This document shows positions 1 to 5,339 of a DNA stretch of 5,339 bases, in pieces; position 1 is the stretch's first letter, and every line of letters starts with the position of its first letter. Position numbers and translations under genes: made by a program. This stretch comes from Oxalobacteraceae bacterium. Lineage in GTDB: Bacteria > Pseudomonadota > Gammaproteobacteria > Burkholderiales > Burkholderiaceae_D. The stretch lies in contig JAIXQV010000061.1 of assembly GCA_027485535.1 (NCBI GenBank), forward strand, positions 1 through 5,339. The letters are read 5' to 3'. Under the pieces are notes generated by a model. That model did not search any database. It was given only the letters and a program-made list of their open reading frames with translations, and was not told the DNA's origin.

Positions 1-501
1 ATATACCAGCGAGGTATCCTGAAAAAGCACGATCACCTGCGTCAGCAGCACCGGCAGCATGTTCTTGAGGGCTTGCGGCAGCACCACCAGCCGCATGTTC
101 TGCCCATAGCTAAGACCAAGTGCTGTGCCAGCGTGTAGCTGCCCGCGCGGAATCGCCTGAATACCAGAGCGCACAATCTCGCAGAAAAAAGCCGCTTCGA
201 ACGCGATGAAGGTAATCATGGCGGATAGCTCTGCACCGATCGGCCTGCCGACGACAAATGGCACCAGCAGAAAAAACCACAAGATCACCATCACGAGCGG
301 TACCGAGCGCATGGTGTTCACATACACCGCCGCGGGCCACGTCAGCAGCGGGTTTCCTGAGATGCGCATCATCGCCAGCAATGTACCCAGCAGCACCCCG
401 CCGATAGTCGCTACCACCGTCAGCTGCACGCTGAACCACAGACCGCCGAGTACATAGCGACCGATCAGATCCCAGCTATAGAAAGACAGATCAAGCGCCA
501 T
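1..501 (-). CDS. gltK: Glutamate/aspartate ABC transporter permease GltK, C-terminus cut off by window edge
   Basis: One of two inner-membrane permease subunits of a type-I ABC importer for glutamate/aspartate; it pairs with GltJ to form the channel. The frame is open from the ATG at 501 to position 1 (167 codons, no stop). E. coli GltK is about 224 residues, so roughly the last 55-60 are missing. Visible hallmarks are hydrophobic segments near residues 18-45, 66-84 and 92-108, the family signature RSVPLVMVILWF at 65-76, and the cytoplasmic EAA loop that contacts the ATPase at about 102-131, containing EIVRSGIQAIPRGQ. LPQALKNMLP (141-150) and IVLFQDTSLVY (157-167) closely match my recollection of E. 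coli GltK. The start is set by an AGGGGG Shine-Dalgarno at 514-509, 7 nt upstream, inside the end of gltJ. The gene begins 2 nt after the gltJ stop, indicating translational coupling. The ATPase gene gltL is expected beyond the edge. Substrate is inferred from family and from GltI. Confidence 0.93.
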   Translation of the reverse strand, partial: MALDLSFYSWDLIGRYVLGGLWFSVQLTVVATIGGVLLGTLLAMMRISGNPLLTWPAAVYVNTMRSVPLVMVILWFFLLVPFVVGRPIGAELSAMITFIAFEAAFFCEIVRSGIQAIPRGQLHAGTALGLSYGQNMRLVVLPQALKNMLPVLLTQVIVLFQDTSLVY

Positions 502-503
502 AC

Positions 504-1268
504 TCACGCCCCCTGCCTTGCAAGCGCGCCGACACCGGGCACCTGCACGCGCGACTCAATGAACGCTAGTACGCGATTGACCGCGAATGCCGTCAACGCA
601 TACAAGAGCGTGACCGCAAGATAAATCTCGATGCCACGCGCTGTCTCTTCCTGCGCCTGCATGGCAAACTGAGTCAACTCCGCAACCGCCACTACAAACG
701 CAACCGACGAGTTTTTCACGATGCTCATAGCTTCGGAGGTAAGCGCAGGCATCATGATGCGCAGCGCCACCGGCAGAATCACCCGCCGATACACCTGAAC
801 TTCGCGCAAGCCCAGCGCACGTGCAGCATCACGCTGACCACGCGGCAGGCTCTGTATACCAGCCCTGACTTGCTCGGCGATGCGGGCTGAGGTAAACAAA
901 CCTAGCGCAATCGATACCAATAACCAGGACGGCAGCGTCTTTAGCGACGGCAGAAAAAACGGCGCCACGTGATACCAGAGAAATACCTGTACCAAGAGCG
1001 GAACATCACGGAATAACTCCACCCATGCCGCTGCAAACCTGCTTGCCCATGCGCTTAAGCCTGAAGCCGATGGCAATGTACGCAAGGTGCCGATCACAAC
1101 ACCAATGATGAGTGCGATGATGAACCCGAGCAGCGCAACGGTCGCGGTCCAGCCCCACGCTGATAGTAGCCACTGCAAATAACTGAGCTCACCGTTCTGG
1201 CCCAAGCAGCCGGCAAGTTGCAGGTTGCCTGTGGTGCTACGACAGAAAATCGACCAATCCAAGCTCAC
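504..1268 (-). CDS. gltJ: Glutamate/aspartate ABC transporter permease GltJ
   Basis: Inner-membrane permease subunit, partner of GltK, belonging to the His/Glu/Gln polar amino acid permease family. It has 254 residues against about 246 in E. coli GltJ. The N-terminus MSLDW resembles the E. coli start MSIDW. Hydrophobic segments lie near 38-62, 88-106, 113-130, 186-204 and 215-237. The signature VELFRDVPLLVQVFLWY is at 83-99, and the EAA loop at about 131-160 contains EQVRAGIQSLPRGQ and AARALGL, the contact site for the ATPase. LTSEAMSIVKNSSVA (176-190) is also typical of GltJ. Translation starts at GTG (1268-1266), supported by a perfect AAGGAG 8 nt upstream. The gene lies 29 nt after gltI and 2 nt before gltK, in one operon. 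The stretch between residues 9 and 30 carries two Cys (9 and 21) that I do not recall in the E. coli protein; their meaning is unknown. Confidence 0.95.
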   Translation of the reverse strand: MSLDWSIFCRSTTGNLQLAGCLGQNGELSYLQWLLSAWGWTATVALLGFIIALIIGVVIGTLRTLPSASGLSAWASRFAAAWVELFRDVPLLVQVFLWYHVAPFFLPSLKTLPSWLLVSIALGLFTSARIAEQVRAGIQSLPRGQRDAARALGLREVQVYRRVILPVALRIMMPALTSEAMSIVKNSSVAFVVAVAELTQFAMQAQEETARGIEIYLAVTLLYALTAFAVNRVLAFIESRVQVPGVGALARQGA

Positions 1269-1276
1269 GCGTTCAG

Positions 1277-1282
1277 CTCCTT
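1277..1282 (-). promoter_or_regulatory. Strong Shine-Dalgarno that fixes the GTG start of gltJ
   Basis: On the minus strand this reads AAGGAG, complementary to the 16S rRNA 3' end, and sits 8 nt upstream of the GTG at 1268. It falls in the 29-nt gltI-gltJ spacer. It is the best ribosome binding site in the window and justifies choosing a non-ATG start. Confidence 0.85.
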
Positions 1283-1297
1283 AAGCGCCATGGGTAC

Positions 1298-2182
1298 TCA
1301 GCTAGCGGGTTGGTCGGAGTGCTTGCGCAGGTTGTCGCGCAATGCGTCACTCATCGGTAAATTCAAGCTGCGCCCGCGCGGTGGTATCGGTGATAAAAAC
1401 CACTTGTCGTAGAGTCGCTCGAACTCTCCCGAGCGCATCAGATCAGCGATCGCGCTATCAACCACCCGCTTGAAGGCGGCATCCTCTTTACGCAGCATGC
1501 AGGCATAAGGTTCAACCTGCGGTGGTGTGCCCACTACCTGCCATTGCGCCGGTTGCTTGGCATTCAAGATCTGGCCGTAAAGCAGAATGTCATCCATCGC
1601 AAACGCAATCGCCCGCCCCGCATCCACCAGCAGAAATGAATCTGCATGATCTTTACCGGGAAGTAGTTGCATGTTCATGCTGCGTTCAAGATCCATTTTG
1701 CGCAGCAGTTTCATGGTGGTGGTGCCGGTGGTGACTGCCACGGTCTTGCCCACCAGATCATCGAAATCCTTCACACCCGAGGCTTGCTTCACCAGCAGCT
1801 TTGGGCCGGTGTAAAAATAATTGATTGCGAAGGCAACGGTTTTTGCGCGTGCGGCGGTGTTGCTGGTGGAGCCGCATTCCAGATCAACTGTGCCGTTGGC
1901 AATCAGCGGTATACGATTTTGCGAGGTGAGTGCCTGCCAGTTCACTTCAAGATCGCTGCGGCCAGTGGCGCGCTTCAATGCAGGAATCACATGCGTGTAG
2001 ATATCCACACCAAAGCCGATCGGCTGCCGCGGACCAGCGAGGTAACTGAAGGGCACTGATGATTCGCGATAGCCCAAGGTGATGCGGCCGCTGTTGGCGA
2101 TTTTTTGCAAGGTGTCGGCCAGCACAACCCCACTGGCACAAAACAGTGCGATCAACAGCGCCAACCGATGTGCAAGCCGCAT
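1298..2182 (-). CDS. gltI: Periplasmic glutamate/aspartate-binding protein GltI
   Basis: Soluble periplasmic solute-binding protein (SBP family 3) that captures glutamate/aspartate and delivers it to GltJK. I place the start at the ATG at 2182, giving 294 residues: it yields a clean signal peptide (MRLAHRLALLIALF, cleavage likely after VVLA at residue 22), and GGTGA lies 5 nt upstream. A TTG at 2200 would add six residues and overlap ggt by 17 nt. Diagnostic blocks shared with E. coli GltI (about 302 aa) are GYRESSVPFSY (37-47), TSQNRIPL (86-93), ECGSTSN (102-108), GKDHADSF (176-183), FAMDDILL (194-201), YACMLRKED (226-234) and DKWFLSPIPP (259-268). Arg and Ser residues in these blocks correspond to ligand-binding positions known in the family. 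Cys103 and Cys228 match the conserved pair that forms a disulfide in the E. coli-type protein. It starts 1 nt after the ggt stop, so coupled translation with ggt is likely. Confidence 0.95.
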   Translation of the reverse strand: MRLAHRLALLIALFCASGVVLADTLQKIANSGRITLGYRESSVPFSYLAGPRQPIGFGVDIYTHVIPALKRATGRSDLEVNWQALTSQNRIPLIANGTVDLECGSTSNTAARAKTVAFAINYFYTGPKLLVKQASGVKDFDDLVGKTVAVTTGTTTMKLLRKMDLERSMNMQLLPGKDHADSFLLVDAGRAIAFAMDDILLYGQILNAKQPAQWQVVGTPPQVEPYACMLRKEDAAFKRVVDSAIADLMRSGEFERLYDKWFLSPIPPRGRSLNLPMSDALRDNLRKHSDQPAS

Positions 2183-2183
2183 A

Positions 2184-3962
2184 TTAGTCACCCAAGGCAA
2201 CGCCCTCGCGCCGCGGATCGGCCCCGCCCAACAAACCGTCGGGCTTGATCATGATCGCGTGCACACCACTCGGCGAAGGCGCGATAGTGACGCGATGACC
2301 GCTTTGACGCAAGGCCTGTTGCAGGCTTTCCAAACCACTGCCCTGTTCCAATTCAGTATCGCGATTACGACTACCCATGTTAGGCAACGCGATGGCTTGC
2401 TGAATATCGAGCTGCCAATCGAGCGCGCCGATCAGTGTCTTTGCGACGTACAAAATAATCGAACTACCGCCGGGTGAACCCAGCAAGAGATACGGCTTGT
2501 CATCCTTCAGCACGATCAGCGGCGACATGGCGCTACGCGGTCGCTTGCGCGGCTCAACGCGGTTAGCCACGGGTCGGCCTTGAGCATCCGTTGGCAACAC
2601 AGAAAAATCGGTGAGTTGATTGTTCAGCAAAAACCCGCGCACAAAAATTTTGCTGCCAAACTCGGATTCAATGGTGCTGGTCATGCTCACCGCATTGCCT
2701 TGTGCATCGATGGCGACCAAATGCGTTGTCGATGGTTGATCGATTGCGCCGCCCTCACCGCGTTGCTTCTGCATACCCAGCGGGTCGCCCGCTTGCGCAA
2801 CACCCATCGATTGCCGTGCGTCTATCAATGCACCACGCCACGCCAGATAGCGACCATCCAACATCGCTTGTACAGGCACACGCACAAACGCAGGATCGGC
2901 GACATAACGCTCACGATCCGCAAACGCCAGCCTCGCTGCTTCAGAAAAGAAATGCACCGCCTCGCGTGACCCGGGCTGCATGCTCGCGATGTCATGTTGC
3001 TGCAGCATGCCCAGTATCTGCATCACGGCAATCGGTCCGGAGGACGGTGGCCCCATGCCGCAGAGTTGATACTGCCGATAGCGACTGCACACTGGCTCAC
3101 GTTCAATCGCGCGATACTCAGCCAAGTCTTGCACACTAAGCGCACCCGGCCGAACATGCGCGCTAACCGCTTGCACCATGTCACGCGCAATATCGCCGCT
3201 ATAAAACGCTGAAACACCTTCGTCAGCCAGCCGACGCAACACCTCGGCCAATGCAGGGTTCTTCAGCACATCACCCACCGCTACCGGCTGCCCCTGCGGA
3301 TAAAAGTAGTCGCGCGCGGCCGCGTGCGCGGCAAGATGACGGTTACCTTTAATTTGCGCATGCAAACGCGGCGACACCGCAAAGCCCTCTTCCGCCAAAC
3401 GAATCGCAGTTTGCAGCAAACGCGCCCATGGCAGGCGACCATGGCGCTGATGCGCCAGCTCAAGCGCGCGCAAGACGCCGGGCACACCCACCGCCAAACC
3501 ACTATTCACCGCATCCGCAAAACCTAAAGGTTTGCCATCCACCATGAACAGCTGCGGCGTGACCGCTGCAGGAGCGGTCTCGCGACCGTCGATGGTGGTC
3601 ACTCGACGCCGTTTAGCGTCATAGCTGACGATAAAGGCACCACCGCCCAGCCCCGAGGACTGCGGCTCGACTAGCGCCAACACCATCTGCATGGAGATCG
3701 CTGCATCGACCGCACTACCGCCCTCACGCAACACCTGACGCCCGGCCTCACTGGCGAGCGGATTGGCCGACGACACCATCCACTTGCGCGCCTGTACCAA
3801 TGATTTTTGGTTGGCGCTGGTTGCTGCCTCGGGTGGGGCGTCTGGCCCTGCAGCTGCCGCAGTCGGCACCCCGTCAGGCGCCTTGTTGGCCGCAACGGCA
3901 ACAGCCGGCGTGGCCAAAGCCAGGACCAGTAGGAACACAGCGCGCGAAATGAGTGATGGCAT
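2184..3962 (-). CDS. ggt: Exported gamma-glutamyltransferase (gamma-glutamyltranspeptidase/glutathione hydrolase)
   Basis: Ntn-hydrolase that cleaves gamma-glutamyl bonds (glutathione, gamma-glutamyl peptides), releasing glutamate or transferring it to amino acids; expected in the periplasm. From the ATG at 3962 it has 592 residues (E. coli about 580). A signal peptide (hydrophobic core at about 8-22, cleavage near VAVA, 24) is followed by an Ala/Pro-rich linker to about 52. The large-subunit core then carries GGSAVDAAISM (81-91), SSGLGGGAF (102-110) and GRETAP (126-131), whose Arg127 matches the glutamate carboxylate-binding Arg. Self-processing should occur before Thr412 in STTH (411-414), giving a small subunit of 181 residues. 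Thr430, Gln449, Asp452, Ser477 and GSPGG (495-499) match catalytic or substrate-binding positions of E. coli GGT; Glu432 and Ala478 differ from it. An in-frame ATG at 4055 would add 31 residues ahead of the signal peptide and is less likely, though no strong ribosome site marks either start. First gene of the operon with gltIJK. Confidence 0.95.
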   Translation of the reverse strand: MPSLISRAVFLLVLALATPAVAVAANKAPDGVPTAAAAGPDAPPEAATSANQKSLVQARKWMVSSANPLASEAGRQVLREGGSAVDAAISMQMVLALVEPQSSGLGGGAFIVSYDAKRRRVTTIDGRETAPAAVTPQLFMVDGKPLGFADAVNSGLAVGVPGVLRALELAHQRHGRLPWARLLQTAIRLAEEGFAVSPRLHAQIKGNRHLAAHAAARDYFYPQGQPVAVGDVLKNPALAEVLRRLADEGVSAFYSGDIARDMVQAVSAHVRPGALSVQDLAEYRAIEREPVCSRYRQYQLCGMGPPSSGPIAVMQILGMLQQHDIASMQPGSREAVHFFSEAARLAFADRERYVADPAFVRVPVQAMLDGRYLAWRGALIDARQSMGVAQAGDPLGMQKQRGEGGAIDQPSTTHLVAIDAQGNAVSMTSTIESEFGSKIFVRGFLLNNQLTDFSVLPTDAQGRPVANRVEPRKRPRSAMSPLIVLKDDKPYLLLGSPGGSSIILYVAKTLIGALDWQLDIQQAIALPNMGSRNRDTELEQGSGLESLQQALRQSGHRVTIAPSPSGVHAIMIKPDGLLGGADPRREGVALGD

Positions 3963-4140
3963 CTGGGCTTTGTCAGGGGCGGAGCGCGAAGGACAGCGGG
4001 GGAAACCGCCTTTCAAAACGTTCCGTAGAGCAATATATCCGGTATTATCTTGCATAAAAGAGCACAGCAGACCGCCTGTTTTTACTTCATTTTGGGGTGC
4101 TGCTGTCGATTCTCTTTGCTAACTCTCTCAGGTGTCAGAC
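3963..4140. promoter_or_regulatory. Divergent ggt/motB intergenic region, probable promoters in both directions
   Basis: This 178-bp gap separates two divergently transcribed units, so it should hold both promoters. Its middle (about 4011-4060) and the stretch around 4078-4096 are AT-richer than the coding flanks. For motB, weak sigma70-like pairs are TTCAAA (4012-4017) with TATATC (4034-4039), and TTCCGT (4021-4026) with TATTAT (4043-4048), each with 16-nt spacing. On the minus strand TATATT (4037-4032) could serve as the -10 for ggt, with only a poor -35 (CTTTTA, 4060-4055). No recognisable sigma28 flagellar promoter or operator was found. The promoter assignments are guesses; the existence of promoters here is inferred from gene orientation. 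Confidence 0.4.
4130..4134 (+). promoter_or_regulatory. Shine-Dalgarno that selects the ATG start of motB
   Basis: AGGTG lies 6 nt before the ATG at 4141. The alternative in-frame GTG at 4132 falls inside this site and has only a CT-rich stretch upstream, so the ATG is preferred. Confidence 0.65.
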
Positions 4141-5103
4141 ATGGCTGAACCAGCCGATAACAAGCCAGCAGAAGGCGCGCCAGCGGAAGCGGTACCGTTA
4201 GAACCGATCGTCAAGAAAAAGATGATCGAGGCCGGTCACGCCGGTGCGCACGGTGGCGCTTGGAAAATCGCGCTGGCCGACATGATGACCGCGATGATGG
4301 CGTTCTTCCTGTTGATGTGGCTGCTAGGCGCAACCACCGAAGATCAGCGCAAGAGTATCGCCGACTACTTCAAGCCCATGTCGCACAGTATGGCCAACGT
4401 CAGCCAACTCGCTGGCGTCGGTGGCGTGATGGGCGGCAATTCCATCACCGACTCCGATGGCATGCCCTACGCCGGTCAGCAGACGAGCTTGTTTGAGCGT
4501 GAGACACCCCGCCTTGAAGGTGGCAAGCAGAGCGGCGCCGGCGACTCCAAGGATGAAAAGAACGACATGAATCCGAGCGAGCTCTCGGAAGCAGAAAAGC
4601 AGCGTATCGCCGCCGAGAACGACAAGAAAAACTTCGACAAGCTGGAAAAAGAAGTCAAAGAAAAAATGCAGCAAAACCCCCAGCTCGACAAAATCAAAGA
4701 TCAAGTCAAGTTCATCCGCGAGAAAGATGGTTTGCGCATCGAGGTGATCGATAAAGCCGACTTCTCGATGTTCGGACTCGGTAACGCGCGCATGGATTCC
4801 AAAGCCTTCACCCTGATTCGCGAGGTCGCCAAATCAGTGGCTGGCATGCCGAACAAGATTGCCATCCGAGGGCACACCGACAGCCTGGCCTACGATGATG
4901 GTGTGCGCAGCAACTGGTCGCTATCAGGTGATCGTGCAGAGAGTACGCGCCGCATCATGGAGGGTGCGGGAATACCGGAAGAGCGCTTCGCCAAGATCGA
5001 GGGGGTAGCCGATACCGCGCCCTACATACCGAATAATCCGGCCGACCCGCGCAACCGCCGCATCAGTATTACCGTTCAGTTCCAAGGCGGATCGGGAAGC
5101 TAA
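4141..5103 (+). CDS. motB: Flagellar motor stator protein MotB
   Basis: Inner-membrane stator subunit that, with MotA, forms the ion channel driving flagellar rotation and anchors it to peptidoglycan. The ATG at 4141 gives 320 residues (E. coli MotB 308). An Ala/Pro/Glu-rich cytoplasmic N-terminus (1-22) leads to KKK (25-27) and the conserved GAHGGAWKIALAD. Asp47 corresponds to E. coli Asp32, the essential proton-carrying residue, at the start of the single membrane helix (about 45-63). TEDQRKSIADYFKP (66-79) matches the plug region that keeps unassembled channels closed. A Gly-rich then highly charged, helix-prone linker runs to about 190. The OmpA-like peptidoglycan-binding domain (about 193-315) has GLRIEVID (197-204), GHTDS (244-248), NWSLSGDRAESTRR (258-271) and NRRISI (305-310). 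The tyrosine common before the Asp (YAD) is Leu-Ala here. No motA lies upstream: the neighbour is divergent ggt. Assignment as MotB is firm; Asp47 argues for proton or sodium stator function, and which ion is used cannot be decided from the sequence. Confidence 0.93.
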   Translation: MAEPADNKPAEGAPAEAVPLEPIVKKKMIEAGHAGAHGGAWKIALADMMTAMMAFFLLMWLLGATTEDQRKSIADYFKPMSHSMANVSQLAGVGGVMGGNSITDSDGMPYAGQQTSLFERETPRLEGGKQSGAGDSKDEKNDMNPSELSEAEKQRIAAENDKKNFDKLEKEVKEKMQQNPQLDKIKDQVKFIREKDGLRIEVIDKADFSMFGLGNARMDSKAFTLIREVAKSVAGMPNKIAIRGHTDSLAYDDGVRSNWSLSGDRAESTRRIMEGAGIPEERFAKIEGVADTAPYIPNNPADPRNRRISITVQFQGGSGS

Positions 5104-5115
5104 CGCGCAAACGCC

Positions 5116-5339
5116 ATGTCCAGACTCGCGTTACTGCTGATCTCGCTTTACCTGAACAACGTGCACGCCCAAACGGCCGCACCTGCGCCCGTGCCGGCAA
5201 AATCATCTGCCGCACCCGCAGCGCCGACAGCACCACCTGCGAATGCAGCGGCACCGGACGCAGCCGCCCCAAAAGCAGATGCCAAGGCCGAGCCCCCGAA
5301 ACCTCAAACCGCACAAGCCGAGCCTGCACCGGCACCCAA
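5116..5339 (+). CDS. Exported Ala/Pro-rich protein of unknown function, N-terminus only
   Basis: The frame opens at an ATG 12 nt after the motB stop and stays open to the window edge (74 full codons). MSRLALLLISLYLNNVHA is a convincing signal peptide with cleavage likely after residue 18. From residue 19 onward the sequence is almost only Ala and Pro with scattered Lys, Glu, Asp and Gln (for example APAPVPAKSS and AEPPKPQ), which looks like a disordered linker crossing the periplasm to a domain that is not visible. The Shine-Dalgarno is weak, so translation may depend on coupling to motB. Position suggests co-transcription with motB and possibly a flagellar or cell-envelope role, but this is inference. 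Such linkers precede many kinds of domain (TPR, SPOR, TonB-like, peptidoglycan binding), so no family is named. The gene itself is likely real: the signal peptide, codon use and spacing agree. Confidence 0.7.
   Translation, partial: MSRLALLLISLYLNNVHAQTAAPAPVPAKSSAAPAAPTAPPANAAAPDAAAPKADAKAEPPKPQTAQAEPAPAP

Noticed and set aside
180..195. A run of six A residues in gltK that might hide a frameshift, as no full frame is closed here.
   Set aside because: Reading codon by codon from the ATG at 501 keeps one frame through the run, giving EAAFFCEIVRSG and then the conserved C-terminal blocks, so the gene is intact to the edge.
110..439. 109-codon minus-strand open frame inside the gltK region.
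   Set aside because: It is out of frame with gltK, has a Arg/Ala-rich composition without any family motif, and the overlapping frame encodes an unmistakable permease with an EAA loop. It is a shadow.
2183..2200. Upstream TTG start for gltI, overlapping ggt.
   Set aside because: It would put six residues ahead of a complete signal peptide, while the ATG at 2182 has GGTGA at good spacing and ATG is the commoner start.
3963..4055. N-terminal extension of ggt from the ATG at 4055.
   Set aside because: The extra 31 residues precede the signal peptide, lack hydrophobic or conserved character and would cover the most likely promoter region.
4064..4106. Inverted repeat ACAGCAG (4064-4070) and CTGCTGT (4100-4106) upstream of motB.
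   Set aside because: The arms are only 7 bp with a 29-nt loop and no U tract, so it is neither a convincing terminator nor a clear operator; chance is sufficient.
3763..4122. 119-codon plus-strand open frame across the ggt N-terminus and the intergenic region.
   Set aside because: Most of it is antisense to the ggt signal peptide and linker, its Ala/Gly-rich content mirrors that region, and no ribosome site or family motif supports it.
4324..4704. 126-codon minus-strand frame opposite motB, rich in Phe, Leu and Val.
   Set aside because: The hydrophobicity comes from reading the Lys/Glu/Asp-rich MotB linker antisense; there is no start signal or recognisable membrane-protein family.
5069..5335. 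88-codon minus-strand frame opposite the Ala/Pro-rich gene.
   Set aside because: It is the complement of GC-rich repetitive coding sequence, Arg-rich and without motifs; the plus-strand frame has a proper signal peptide.

Overview
This is a proteobacterial chromosomal segment, most likely beta- or gamma-proteobacterial. The evidence is a GltIJK-type glutamate/aspartate ABC transporter very close to the E. coli proteins, a periplasmic gamma-glutamyltransferase, and a MotB stator protein. The genus cannot be fixed from the sequence alone. Coding is dense, no gap without a gene reaches 300 bases, and no RNA gene, mobile element, CRISPR array or clear terminator was seen.

Left three quarters (1-3962), minus strand: one tightly packed unit transcribed right to left, ggt > gltI > gltJ > gltK, with gltK cut off by the left edge. 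Junctions are 1 nt (ggt/gltI), 29 nt (gltI/gltJ) and 2 nt (gltJ/gltK), and the three downstream genes each have a recognisable Shine-Dalgarno sequence. The logic looks like a salvage pathway. Exported gamma-glutamyltransferase releases glutamate from glutathione or other gamma-glutamyl compounds in the periplasm, GltI captures it, and the GltJ/GltK channel imports it. The ATPase gene (gltL) is not visible and would be expected just beyond position 1.

Middle (3963-4140): a 178 bp divergent intergenic region that must hold the promoters for both directions. Only weak promoter-like hexamers can be seen.

Right (4141-5339), plus strand: a full-length motB (inner-membrane stator subunit with its proton-carrying Asp and an OmpA-like peptidoglycan-binding domain), not preceded by motA. 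After 12 nt comes the start of an exported, extremely Ala/Pro-rich protein of unknown function that runs off the right edge.

Nothing here is clearly a new system. The points most worth a second look are the fusion of ggt to a glutamate importer in one operon, the motA-less motB with its unidentified exported partner, and the active-site variations in the transferase.
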